Shown here: one piece after another, positions 10,945 through 22,469 of the stretch
How the letters are laid out: each line of letters starts with the position of its first letter
Position numbering within the stretch: the first letter of the stretch is position 1
Assembly: GCF_022539505.1 (NCBI RefSeq)
Contig: NC_061514.1
Coordinates: 42,334,869-42,398,868, forward strand
Direction: 5' to 3'
Source of the DNA: Lolium rigidum
Lineage: Eukaryota; Streptophyta; Magnoliopsida; Poales; Poaceae
DNA length: 64,000 bases
Program-made: the position numbers and the translations under genes
Notes under the pieces: generated by a model
What the model saw: the letters and a program-made list of their open reading frames with translations, nothing else
Told to the model about the DNA's origin: nothing
Databases searched by the model: none

Positions 10945-11478
10945 ATGGTCTCCAACAACAAGGACAAGGATCCTTTGGAGGAAGATATTCAAGACCCCGA
11001 TTTGAAGGAGGAAGTCGAGAGCGAGGATGAAGGAGAAGTGGAGGAAGTTCCGCGAGTATACCCGCGCGCCACCGTCGCAAGCATCGGAGTGGTAGCAAAT
11101 CCATTCAACACCAAGAAAAGCGCACGGATTAGCACCGGAGGAGGAGTCCCATGTCGCTACCTAGCTCCAAGGACATCTCCCCCAGGCATTGGCAACCCCT
11201 TCTACACTCTAATTTATAGTCGTCAAATTGAAAGGATTCCCAAGGCAGTATTGCCTAGTGGTTGGGATATGGATCGTTCTAACACTGCAGGAAGGATGAA
11301 ACTTGAAGCCGAGGAGTGGGGAAACAACTCTAAGAGTTGGGACTCACCTTCTGACATACTTCTTAACCGCGTCGAGCAAAACTCGGAGCTGATCCGCAAC
11401 CTCACTTACGAGATTGATGAGTTAAAGGAGCTGGTTAAGAAGCTTATCAAGGATTCACCATCACCACCGAAGGAGTAA
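10945..11478 (+). CDS. E2 third ORF, 177 residues, unknown function
   Basis: An intact frame follows pol in the same orientation. The start ATG sits in a strong context (ACCATGG). The N-terminal 50 residues are very acidic (PLEEDIQDPDLKEEVESEDE). The middle has PRTSPPGIGNPFYTLIYSR, and the C-terminus is helical and probably coiled coil (VEQNSELIRNLTYEIDELKE). There is no signal peptide or membrane segment, so it is not an obvious envelope-like protein although it occupies the env-like position. A TATA box lies about 95 bp upstream. It is intact while gag-pol next to it is frame-broken. The function is unknown. Confidence 0.65.
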   Translation: MVSNNKDKDPLEEDIQDPDLKEEVESEDEGEVEEVPRVYPRATVASIGVVANPFNTKKSARISTGGGVPCRYLAPRTSPPGIGNPFYTLIYSRQIERIPKAVLPSGWDMDRSNTAGRMKLEAEEWGNNSKSWDSPSDILLNRVEQNSELIRNLTYEIDELKELVKKLIKDSPSPPKE

Positions 11479-12543
11479 TTCATCATTGGTATTGGCATCC
11501 CCTTGGTTTCTTCCAAGCTTGGGGGAGTGCCGCAGTATCACATCATCACTATCTTTTATCTTTTTATTATCAAGTAGTGTCATATCATGAGTAGGAAAGT
11601 TATCATATAAGATGGTTGCAGTGTGGAAGTATCTCTCTTTAGTTGGTTATCTATGTATCCCTTGGTGTGAGTTATCGTTATGGAATATTAATGAGAAGTT
11701 TTATCATTTACATATTGCACACCTTATTTTAGTTTGCAATCTCTATTATATGATTGATCTTGTTGTTAGTATTGGTATCACTTTGGGAGCATTGATTAAA
11801 TCTATTTGGTTTTGTCAAACTTAGCATTGGTCAATAGCAACAACACTTTGAGTTTAAGTAGAAAAGAAGAAATACATGTAGATATGTTGTTTCATTATCT
11901 TTCTTTCTTGTTAGCTATGAGCTTAGTATTCTGAAGTTAAAATTATTTGTGCTTACAAGAAAGATGCATGATTATTTCTATCACATGTATATTTGTTTGT
12001 TTCCCTCAACTCTTATGCTTGCTAATCAACCTTGCTAGCCAAAGACCCATGCGAGAGGGAATGCCTCTCGTGCATCCAAACCTTTAAACCAAACCTATGC
12101 CATCAGTGTCCACCATAACTACCTATTATGTGGTATTTTGCGCCACTCCAAGTAAATACTTCATGTGCTACCTTTAAACAATTCAAAAGTTATTATCTCT
12201 TATTTGTGTCAATGTTTTATAGCTCATGAGGAAGTATGTGGTGTTTCATCTTTCAATCTTGTTGGGCAACTTTCACTAATGGACTAGTGGCTTCATCCAC
12301 TTATCCAATAATTTTGCAAAAAGAGCTGGCAACGGGGTTCCCAGCCCCAATTAATTAACTTTCATTAATAATTATCTTCACATGTTTTGCCCTGATTCAT
12401 CAGTAAGCAACTTAATTTTGCAAATAGACACTCCTCCGTGGTATGTGAAATGTTGGAAGGCACCCGAGGATTCGGTTAGCCATGGCTTGTGAAAGCAAAG
12501 GTTGGGAGGAGTGTCATCCATAAATAAAACTAAAGTACATGTG
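11479..12543 (+). other. E2 3' untranslated region, left part
   Basis: This is non-coding sequence after the third ORF, opening with an AAGCTTGGGGGAG tract near 11515. It contains segments also found in E-plus (about 17550-17890) and in E-minus (about 21500-22000), for example the CCTTGCTAGCC...GTGTCCACCATA block. It ends at the ATGTG target site of E-minus and continues at 31672. Confidence 0.8.
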
Positions 12544-13703
12544 TGATGTCTACTCACGCTTCTTTTCCTGTAGACAGTCTTGGGCCTCCAAGAGCAGAGG
12601 TTTGTAGAACAGCAACAAGTTTTCCCTTAAGTGGATCACCCAAGGTTTATCGAACTCAAGGAGGAAGAGGTCAAAGATATCCCTCTCAAGCAACCCTGCA
12701 ATCACGATACAAGAAGTCTCTTGTGTCCCCAACACACCTAATACACTTGTCAGATGTATAGGTGCACTAGTTCGGCGAAGAGATAGTGAAATACAAGTAA
12801 TATGGATGTATATGAGTGGTAATGGCAATCTGAATAAAATATGGCAGCGAGTAAACATGCAACAGAACAGTAAATAAACGGAGTTTCGGTGCTTGGAAAC
12901 AAGGCCTAGGGATCATACTTTCACTAGTGGACACTCTCAACATTGATCACATAACTGAATAAACAAATACTACTTTCTCTACACTCTCTTGTTGGATGAC
13001 AAACACCATTCATTGTGTAGGGCTACAAGAGCACCTCAATGCCGGAGTTAACAAGCTCCACAACATTCGATGTTCATATTTAAATAACCTTAGAGTGCAT
13101 AATAGATCATTGCAATTTAGACCGAGAACTAACATAGCGCACACACTCGTCACCATTACACTATGAAAGGGGTAATAGATCACATCAATACTATCATAGT
13201 AATAGTTAACTCCATAATCTACAAGAGATTACAATCATAACCTACGCCAAGTACTACATGATGCACACACTGTCACCATTACATCATGAAGGAGGAATAG
13301 ACTACTTTAATAACATCACTAGAGTAGCACATAGATGATATTCAACTAGATCACAAAGCTCATGATCACATAAAGATCACTTGGGAGAGAGGGATGAACC
13401 ACATAGCTACCGGTACAGCCCTTAGCCTCGAGGGAGAACTACTCCCTCCTCATCATGGGAGACAGCAGCGACGATGAAGATGGCGATGGAGTCGATGGAG
13501 ATGCCTTCCGGGGGCACTTCCCCGTCCCGGCGGCGTGCCGGAACAGAGACTTCTGTCCCCCGAATCTTGGCTTCGCGATGGCGGCGGCTCTGGAAGGTTT
13601 CTCGTACCGTGGCTTATTCCTTTTAGGGTTTTCGCGACGAAGTCCTTAAGTAGGCGGAAGGGCAGCCTCGGAGGGGCCCTGGTGGGGCCACACAATAGGG
13701 GGG
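12544..13703 (-). repeat. E-minus 3' LTR, part 1
   Basis: It begins TGATGTCTAC (the reverse of the LTR end GTAGACATCA) after ATGTG. It matches 30187-31344 closely. It breaks in a run of six G at 13698-13703, where E-plus is inserted. Confidence 0.93.
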
Positions 13704-15406
13704 TGATACGTCTCCAACGTATCGATAATTTCTTGTGTTCCATGCCACATTATTGATGTTATCTACATGTTATATGCACACTTTATGTCATATTCGTGCA
13801 TTTTCTGGAACTAACCTATTAACAAGATGCCGAAGTGCCGGTTCTCGTTTTCTGCTGTTTTTGGTTTCAGAAATCCTAGTAACGAAATATTCTCGGAATC
13901 GGACGAAATCAACGCCAAAGATCTTAGAATCCCCGGAAGCATCCGGAACACACGAGAGGGACCGGAGGGGGGCACGGGGCCACCACACCATACCACGGCG
14001 CGGCCTAGGGGGGCCCGCGCCCCCTAGGGTTTGGCCGGCCCTTCGACCCTCCGGCGCCGCCTCTTCGCCTATAAAAAGCCCCTGGATCGAAAACCACCGA
14101 GGCGTTCGACGAAAACCACGTAAACCTTCCGGAGCCGCCGCCATCGCGAAGCCAAGATCCGGGGGACAGGAGTCTCGTTCCGGCACCCTGCCGGAGCGGG
14201 GAAGTGCCCCGGAAGGCTTCTCCATCGACACCGCTGCCATCTCCACCGCCATCTTCATCACCGCTGCTTGCTCCCATGAGGAGGGAGTAGTTCTCTATCG
14301 AGGCTCGGGGCTGTACCGGTAGCTATGTGGTTCATCTCTCTCCTATGTACTTCAATACAATAATCTCATGAGCTGCCTTACATGATTGAGATTCATATGA
14401 TGATGCTTGTAATCTAGATGTCATTATGCTAGTCAAGTGAGTTTTACTTATGTGATCTCCGGAGACTCCTTGTCCCACGTGTGTAAAGGTGACGAGTGTG
14501 TGCACCGTGTGGGTCTCTTAGGCTATATTTCACGAGAATACTTATTCACCTGTTGAATGGCATAGTGAGGTGCTTATTTATATCTCTTTATGATTGCAAT
14601 GTGTTTGTATCACAATTTATCTATGTGCTACTCTAGCAATGTTATTAAAGTAGTTTTATTCCTCCTGCACGTGTGCAAAGGTGACGAGTGTGTGCACCGT
14701 GTTAGTACTTGGTTTATGCTATGATCATGATCTCTTGTAGATTGCGAAGTTAACTATTGCTATGATAATATTGATGTGATCTATTCCTCCTACATATGCA
14801 TGAAGGTGACGAGTGTGCATGCTATGCTAGTACTTGGTTTAGTCTTTTGATCTATCTTACACTAAAGGTTACTAAAATATGAGCATTATTGTGGAGCTTG
14901 TTAACTCCGGCATTGAGGGTTCGTGTAATCCTACGCAATGTGTTCATCATCCAACAAGAGTGTAGAGTATGCATTTATCTATTCTGTTATGTGATCAATG
15001 TTGAGAGTGTCCACTAGCGAAAGTCTATTCCCTAGGCCTTGTTCCCAAATACTGCTATCGCTGTTTGTTTACTGTTTTACTGCGTTACTATTGCTGCGTT
15101 ACTACTGCTTGTTTACTGTCCTGGGCAAAGCACTTTTCTGGTGCCGTTGCTACTACTTATTCATACCACCTGTATTTTACTATCTCTTCGCCGAACTAGT
15201 GCACCTATTAGGTGTGTTGGGGACACAAGAGACTTCTTGCTTTGTGGTTGCGGGGTTGCATGAGAGGGATATCTTTGACCTCTTCCTCCCCGAGATCGAT
15301 AAACCTTGGGTAATCCACTTAAGGGAAACTTGCTGCTTGTTCTACAAACCTCTGCTCTTGGAGGCCCAACACCGTCTACGGGAAAGGAGGGGGAACGTAG
15401 ACATCA
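13704..15406 (+). repeat. E-plus 5' LTR
   Basis: It starts TGATACGTCTCCAACGTATC, containing the short palindrome GATACGT...ACGTATC, and ends GTAGACATCA. A promoter TATA box (TATAAAAAG) lies at 14070-14078, about 365 bp in. It differs from the 3' LTR mostly by 1-2 base changes at CTG/CAG sites. Confidence 0.95.
14070..14078 (+). promoter_or_regulatory. TATA box of the E-plus LTR promoter
   Basis: TATAAAAAG follows a GC-rich U3 segment. The same motif is at 19123-19131 in the 3' LTR. A transcription start would be expected about 30 bases further on, in the CCCTGGATCG region. Confidence 0.7.
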
Positions 15407-15415
15407 AGCACTTTT

Positions 15416-15434
15416 CCGGCGCCGTTGCCGGGAG
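15416..15434 (+). other. E-plus primer-binding site, tRNA-Asp type
   Basis: CCGGCGCCGTTGCCGGGAG matches the tRNA-Asp 3' complement with small differences from the E2 site. It begins about 9 bases after the LTR end. Confidence 0.85.
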
Positions 15435-15569
15435 GAAAGGTAAAAAGGCACTCATACTACGGTCTCGGGTAAAGTATTTTTACGGCGCCGTCGTGTGTGT
15501 GCTCGAAGCTATTTCCTTTAGATCCTGCAATTGCATCTTGTTGTTTCTTGTTTACACTAGTTTGGCATA

Positions 15570-16262
15570 ATGTACAAGAGTGAGCTTCTTATTCTATTTC
15601 CTGATTTAAAACATGGATTGTTTGATGCGAAAATTAAAAAACCTATGAAATCTTATTTGCATGCTGGTAGTAATATTAGTATGAACGCTTTGAACACCAT
15701 TGTTGATAATGATATAGAAAGTTCTATGCTTGGGGAAGCTGGTTTGCATGATATTTTTAGCCCCCCAAGCATTGAGGAGAAAATTTTCTTTGATGATACT
15801 TTGCCTCCTATTTCTGATGATGATAATGATAGTGGTATTTTTGTGCCACCTACTATGGAGAGTAAATTTTGTTGTGATTATACTATGCCTCCTACACTTG
15901 ATGAGAATAATAATGATAGCTACTTTGTTGAATTTGCTCCCACTACAACTAATAAAATTGATTATGCTTATGTGGAGAGTAATAATTTTATGCATGAGAC
16001 TCATGATAAGAATGCTTTATGTGATAGTTATATTGTTGAGTTTGCTCATGATGCTACTGAAAGTTATTATGAGAGAGGAAAATATGGTTGTAGAAATTTT
16101 CATGTTACTAAAATGCCTCTCTATGTGCTGAAATTTTTGAAGCTACACTTGTTTTATCTTCCTATGCTTGTTACTTTGCTCTTCATGAACTTGTTTATTT
16201 ACAAGATTCCTATGCATAGGAAGCATGTTAGACTTAAATATGTTTTTGAATTTGCCTCTTGA
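15570..16262 (+). CDS. Conserved ORF of unknown function in E-plus, 230 residues
   Basis: ATG at 15570 opens a single exon about 135 bp after the primer site. In order: an N-terminal basic/hydrophobic helix (LFPDLKHGLFDAKIKK), an acidic proline-containing section (EEKIFFDDTLPP, MPPTLDENNNDSYFVEF), a conserved YIVEFAHDATES block, GKYGCRNFHVTK, then a ~28-residue hydrophobic stretch (LYVLKFLKLHLFYLPMLVTL and on to FMNLFIYKI) followed by basic residues (HRKHVRLK). The last part looks like one membrane segment with a basic tail. It has no resemblance to gag, protease, RT or integrase. Homologous frames are at 29269-30018 (minus) and 34600-35320. Function unknown. Confidence 0.75.
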   Translation: MYKSELLILFPDLKHGLFDAKIKKPMKSYLHAGSNISMNALNTIVDNDIESSMLGEAGLHDIFSPPSIEEKIFFDDTLPPISDDDNDSGIFVPPTMESKFCCDYTMPPTLDENNNDSYFVEFAPTTTNKIDYAYVESNNFMHETHDKNALCDSYIVEFAHDATESYYERGKYGCRNFHVTKMPLYVLKFLKLHLFYLPMLVTLLFMNLFIYKIPMHRKHVRLKYVFEFAS

Positions 16263-18755
16263 TGCTCTCTTTTGCTTCACATACTATCTTTTGCGAGTGC
16301 ATCATTAAAACTCGCTGAGCCCATCTTAACGGCTATAAAGAAAGAACTTCTTGGGAGATAACCCATGTGTTATTTTGCTACAGTACTTTGTTTTATATTT
16401 GTGTCTTGGAAGTTGTTTACTACTGTAGCAACCTCTCCTTATCTTAGTTTTATGTTTTGTTGTGCCAAGTAAAGTCTTTGATAGAAAAGTAAGTACTAGA
16501 TTTGGATTACTGCGCAGTTCCAGATTTCTTTGTTGTCACGAATCTGGGTCTATCTCCCTGTAGGTAGCTCAGAAAATTAAGCCAATTTACGAGCATGATC
16601 CTCGGATATGTACGCAACTTTCATTCAATTTGAGCATTTTCGTTTGAGCAAGTCTGGTGGCCTAATAAAATCCATCTTTACGGACTGTTCTGTTTTGACA
16701 GATTCTGCCTTTTATTTCGCATTGCCTCTTTTGCTATGTTGGATGAATTTCTTTGATCCATTAATGTCCAGTAGCTTTATGCAATGTCCAGAAGTGTTAA
16801 GAATGATTGTGTCACCTCTGAACATGTTAATTTTTATTATGCACTAACCCTCTAATGAGTTGTTTCGAGTTTGGTGTGGAGGAAGTTTTCAAGGGTCAAG
16901 AGAGGAGGATGATATACTATGATCAAGGAGAGTGAAAGTTCTAAGCTTGGGGATGCCCCGGTGGTTCATCCCTGCATATTTCAAGAAGACTCAAGCATCT
17001 AAGCTTGGGGATGCCCAAGGCATCCCCTTCTTCATCGACAACATTATCAGGTTCCTTCTCTTGAAACTATATTTTTATTCGGCCACATCTTATGTGCTTT
17101 ACTTGGAGCGTCTGTGTGCTTTTGTTTTTGTTTTTGTTTGAATAAATTGGATTACATCATGCTTGTGTGGGAGAGAGACACGCTCCGTTGGTTCATATGA
17201 ACACATGTGTTCTTAGCTCATAATATTCATGGCGAAGTTTCCTCTTCGTTAAATTGTTATATGGTTGGAATTGGAAAATGATACATGTAGTAATTGCTAT
17301 AATGTCTTGGGTAATGTGATACTTGGCAATTGTTGTGCTCATGTTTAAGCTCTTGCATCATATACTTTGCACCTATTAGTGAAGAATACATAGAGCATGC
17401 TAAAATTTGGTTTGCATAATTGGTCTCTCTAAAGTCTAGATAATTTCTAGTATTGAGTTTGAACAACAAGGAAGACGGTGTAGAGTCTTATAATGTTTGC
17501 AATATTTCTTTTATGTGAGTTTTGCTGCACCGGTTCATCCTTGTGTTTGTTTCAAATAACCTTGCTAGCCTAAACCTTGTATCGAGAGGGAATACTTCTC
17601 ATGCATCCAAATACTTGAGCCAACCACTATGCCATTTGTGTCCACCATACCTACCTACTACATGGTATTTCCCGCCATTCCAAAGTAAATTGCTTGAGTG
17701 CTACCTTTAAACGATTCAAAATTTATCACCTCTGATTTGTGTCAATGTTTTATAGCTCATGAGGAAGTATGTGGTGTTTATCTTTCAATCTTGTTGGGCA
17801 ACTTTCACCAATGGACTAGTGGCTTCATCCGCTTATCCAATAATTTTGCAAAAAGAGCTGGCAATGGGATTCCCAGTCCCAAATTAATTAACAAAAAAAA
17901 TAGACACTCCTCCATGGTATGTGATTGTTGGACGGCACCCGAAGGATTCGGTTAGCCATGGCTTGTGTAAGCAAAGGTTGGGAGGAGTGTTATCATAATA
18001 AAACTAAAATAAAAAGGCACTCCTTCATGGTATGAGATTGTTGGCAGGCACCCGAGGATTCGGTTAGCCATGGTTTGTGAAAGAAAGGTTGGAAGGAGTG
18101 CCACCCAAAAATAAAATAAAATGGGAGCCGCTCTTTGAAGGTTTGTCCGGCAAGGGGGTTAGAGTACCCGCTACCATTCGTTGACAACAACATACACCTC
18201 TCAAAACTTTATTTTTATGCTCTCTTTATGTTTTCAAAATAAAAGCTCTAGCACAAATATAGCAATCGATGCTTTCCTCTTTGAAGGACCATTCTTTTAC
18301 TTTCAATGTTGAGTCCGTTCACCTATTTCTCTCCATCTCAAGAAGCAAACACTTGTGTGAACTGTGCATTGATTCTTACATATTTGCATATTGCATTTGT
18401 TATATTGCTTTGCATTGACAATTATCCATGAGATATACATGTTATAAGTTGAAAGCAACCGCTGAAACTTCATCTTCCTTTGTGTTGCTTCAATACCTTT
18501 ACTTTGAATTATTACTTTATGAGTTAACTCTTATGCAAGACTTATTGATGCTTGTCTTGAAAGTGATATTCATGAAAAGTCATTGCTTTATGATTCAGTT
18601 GTTTACTCATGTCATTACCATTGTTTTGATCGCTGCATTCACTACATATGCTTTACAAATAGTATGATCAAGTTTATGATGGCATGTCACTCCAGAAATT
18701 ATCTTTGTTATCGTTTTACCTCGCTCGGGACGAGCAGAAGTAAGCTTGGGGATGC
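16263..18755 (+). other. E-plus non-coding internal region
   Basis: No conserved frame is seen. It contains two copies of an AAGCTTGGGGATGCCC motif (about 16940 and 17000), a ~110-bp tandem duplication (17904-18123), and blocks shared with the E2 3' region. It ends with the polypurine-like AAGCTTGGGGATGC before the 3' LTR. Confidence 0.8.
17904..18123 (+). repeat. Two tandem copies of a ~110-bp segment
   Basis: Both copies run CACTCCTYCATGGTATG ... GGCACCCGA(A)GGATTCGG ... GGAGTG, starting at 17904 and 18018. E2 (from 12429) and E-minus have a single copy, so the duplication is specific to E-plus. Confidence 0.85.
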
Positions 18756-20461
18756 TGATACGTCTCCAACGTATCGATAAGTTCTTGTGTTCCATGCCAC
18801 ATTATTGATGTTATCTACATGTTATATGCACACTTTATGTCATATTCGTGCATTTTCTCGGAACTAACCTATTAACAAGATGCCGAAGTGCCGGTTCTCG
18901 TTTTCTGCTGTTTTTGGTTTCGAAATCCTAGTAACGAAATATTCTCGGAATCGGACGAAATCAACGCCAAAGATCTTAGAATCCCCGAAGCATCCAGAAC
19001 ACACGAGAGGGACCAGAGGGGGGCACAGGGCCACCACACCATACCCTGGCGCGGCCTAGGGGGGGCCCGCGCCCCCCTAGGGTTTGGCCAGCCCTTCGAC
19101 CCTCTGGCGCCGCCTCTTCGCCTATAAAAAGCCCCTGGATCGAAAACCCTGAGGCGTTCGACGAAAACCACAGAAACCTTCCAGAGCCGCCGCCATCGCG
19201 AAGCCAAGATCTGGGGGACAGGAGTCTCTGTTCCGGCACCCTGCCGGAGCGGGGAAGTGCCCCCGGAAGGCTTCTCCATCGACACCGTTGCCATCTCCAC
19301 CGCCATCTTCATCACCGCTGCTGCTCCCATGAGGAGGGAGTAGTTCTCTATCGAGGCTCGGGGCTGTACCGGTAGCTATGTGGTTCATCTCTCTCCTATG
19401 TACTTCAATACAATAATCTCATGAGCTGCCTTACATGATTGAGATTCATATGATGATGCTTGTAATCTAGATGTCATTATGCTAGTCAAGTGAGTTTTAC
19501 TTATGTGATCTCCGGAGACTCCTTGTCCCACGTGTGTAAAGGTGACAGAGTGTGTGCACCGTGTGGGTCTCTTAGGCTATATTTCACAGAATACTTATTC
19601 ACCTGTTGAATGGCATAGTGAGGTGCTTATTTATATCTCTTTATGATTGCAATGTGTTTGTATCACAATTTATCTATGTGCTACTCTAGCAATGTTATTA
19701 AAGTAGTTTTATTCCTCCCGCACGTGTGCAAAGGTGACGAGTGTGTGCACCGTGTTAGTACTTGGTTTATGCTATGATCATGATCTCTTGTAGATTGCGA
19801 AGTTAACTATTGCTATGATAATATTGATGTGATCTATTCCTCCTACATATGCATGAAGGTGACAGTGTGCATGCTATGCTAGTACTTGGTTTAGTCTTTT
19901 GATCTATCTTACACTAAAGGTTACTAAAATATGAGCATTATTGTGGAGCTTGTTAACTCCGGCATTGAGGGTTCGTGTAATCCTACGCAATGTGTTCATC
20001 ATCCAACAAGAGTGTAGAGTATGCATTTATCTATTCTCGTTATGTGATCAATGTTGAGAGTGTCCACTAGCGAAAGTCTATTCCCTAGGCCTTGTTCCCA
20101 AATATCGCTATCGCTGTTTGTTTACTCGTTTTATCTGCGTTACTATTGCTGCGTTACTACCGCTTGTTTACTCGTCCCGGGCAAAGCACTTTTCTGGTGC
20201 CGTTGCTACTACTTATTCATACCACCTGTATTTTACTATCTCTTCGCCGAACTAGTGCACCTATTAGGTGTGTTGGGGACACAAGAGACTTCTTGCTTTG
20301 TGGTTGCAGGGTTGCATAAGAGGGATATCTTTGACCTCTTCCTCCCTGAGATCGATAAACCTTGGGTAATCCACTTAAGGGAAACTTGCTGCTGTTCTAC
20401 AAACCTCTGCTCTTGGAGGCCCAACACTGTCTACAGGAAAGGAGGGGGAACGTAGACATCA
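18756..20461 (+). repeat. E-plus 3' LTR
   Basis: It starts TGATACGTCTCC right after AAGCTTGGGGATGC and ends GTAGACATCA before the GGGGG target copy. The TATA motif is at 19123-19131. It is the pair of 13704-15406. Confidence 0.95.
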
Positions 20462-20466
20462 GGGGG

Positions 20467-20782
20467 CGCGCCCCACCCCTTGGGCGCGCCGCCCTGGCGT
20501 GTGGGGCCCCCTAGCTCCCCTCTGGTCTCTCTCCGGTGTTCTGGAAGCTTCGTGGAAAAATAAGATACTGGGCGTTGATTTCGTCCAATTCCGAGAATAT
20601 TTCCTTACTAGGATTTCGAAACCAAAAACAGCAGAAAACGAGAACCGGCACTTCGGCATCTCGTCAATAGGTTAGTTCCGGAAAATGCATAAATATGACA
20701 TAAAGTGTGTATAAAACATGTAGGTATTGTCATAAAACAAGCATGGAACATAAGAAATTATCGATACGTTGGAGACGTATCA
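20467..20782 (-). repeat. E-minus 3' LTR, part 2
   Basis: It continues the LTR interrupted at 13703, matching 31350-31666, and ends GAGACGTATCA, the reverse of the LTR start. Directly beyond lies GCATCCCCAGCTTAG, the reverse of the polypurine region. Confidence 0.93.
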
Positions 20783-22469
20783 GCATCCCCAGCTTAGTTC
20801 CTACTCGCCCTCGAGTAGGTAAACGATAACAAGGATAATTTCTTAAGTGACATGCTACCAACATGATCTTGATCAATACTATTGTAAAGCATATGAGATG
20901 AATGAAGTGATTCAAAGCAATGATAAAGATAATGACTAAACAACTGAATCATATAGCAAAGACTTTTCATGAATAGTACTTTCAAGACAAGCATCAATAA
21001 GTCTTGCATAAGAGTTAACTCATAAAGCAATAGATTCAAAGTAAAAGGCATTGAAGCAACACAAAGGAGGATATAAGTTTCAGCGGTTGCTTTCAACTTC
21101 AACATGTATATCTCATGGATAGTTGTCAACATAAAGCAATATAACAAGTGCAATAGGTAAATATGTAAGAATCAATGCACACAGATGACACAAGTGTTTG
21201 CTTCTAAGATAGAAAGAAGTGGGTAAACTGACTCAACATAAAGTAAAAGAAAGGCCCTTCGCAGAGGGAAGCAGGGATTAAACCATGTGCTAGAGCTTTT
21301 TAAGTTTTGAAATCATATAGAGAGCATAAAAGTAAAGTTTTGAGAGGTATTTGTTGTTGTCAACGAATGGTAGCGGGTACTCTAACTACCTTATCAACCA
21401 GACTTTCAAGAGCGGCTCCCATGAAGGACGTTATCTCTACCAAGCAAGGTAGATCATCCCTCTTCTCTTTTGTTTACACATGTATTTTAGTTTCATTATT
21501 GATGACACTCCTCCCAACCTTTTGCTTACACAAGCCATGCCTAACCGAATCCTCGGGTGCCTTCCAACATTCACATACCATGGAGGAGTGTCTATTTGCA
21601 AAATTAAGTTGCTTACTGATAGATCAGGGCAAAGCATGTGAAGAGAATTATTAATGCAAGTTAATTAATTGGGGTCGGGCACCCCATTGCCGACTCTTTT
21701 TGCAAAATTATTGGATAAGCGGATATGCCACTACTCCATTGGTGAAAGTCTCGTCGAAGTAAATGACAAGGTTGAAAGATAAACACCACATACTTCCTCA
21801 TGAGCTATAAAACATTGACACAAATAAGAGATAATAGCTTTTGAATTATTTAAAGGTAGCACATGAAGTATTTACTTGGAATGGCAGAAAATACCACATA
21901 GTAGGTAGATATGGTGGACACAAATGGCATATGTTTTGGCTCAAGGATTTGGATGCACGAGAAGAATTCCCTCTCAATACAAGGCTAGGCTATCAAGGTT
22001 GTTTGAAGCAAACTCAAGTATAAAACGGTACAGCAAGACTCACATATGAACATATTGTAAGCATTATAAGACTTTACATCGTCTTCCTTGTTGTTCAAAC
22101 ACCTTAACCGTGAAAATATCTAGACTCTAGAGACCAATCATGCAAACCAAATTTTAACAAGCTCTATGTAGTTCTTCATTAATAGGTGCAAAGTACATGA
22201 TGCAAGAGCTTAAACATGATCTATATGAGCACAACAATTGCCAAGTATCAAATTATTCAAGACATTATACCAATTACCACATGCAGCATTTCCTGTTTCC
22301 AACCAAATAGCAATTAACGAAGCGGTTTTCAACTCCGCCATGAACATTAAAGATAGAACTAAGAACACCAGTGTTCATATGAAAAAGCGGAGCGTGTATC
22401 TCTCCCACACAAGCATGAATTTATTCAGAGAATGAAAATAACAAAACGAAAATAAAAGCACACAGACGC
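20783..22469 (-). other. E-minus non-coding internal region, left of the solo LTR
   Basis: Reversed, this corresponds to 17105-18755 of E-plus and also to the E2 3' region. No coding frame is conserved. It ends at the TCCAA target site of the solo LTR. Confidence 0.8.

Larger units (their letters stand above)
13704..20461 (+). mobile_element. E-plus: complete non-autonomous element nested in the E-minus LTR
   Basis: LTRs lie at 13704-15406 and 18756-20461 (1,703 and 1,706 bp). The target duplication is GGGGG (13699-13703 and 20462-20466), and the intact site in the E-minus right LTR has one G run. Internal sequence is 3,349 bp, nearly the same length and content as E-minus without its insertion, so both belong to one family. 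One ORF (15570-16262) is present. The LTRs are very similar, so the insertion is young. Confidence 0.95.

Noticed and set aside
11520..11540. Internal AAGCTTGGGGGAGTG tract after the third ORF as the 3' polypurine tract of E2
   Set aside because: No LTR follows it; the tract at about 32397-32410 lies directly before the 3' LTR.
13453..14322. Frames up to 195 residues in E-minus and E-plus LTRs (repeated at 18872-19388 and 31098-31635)
   Set aside because: They lie wholly in LTR sequence, cross element boundaries and exist on both strands.
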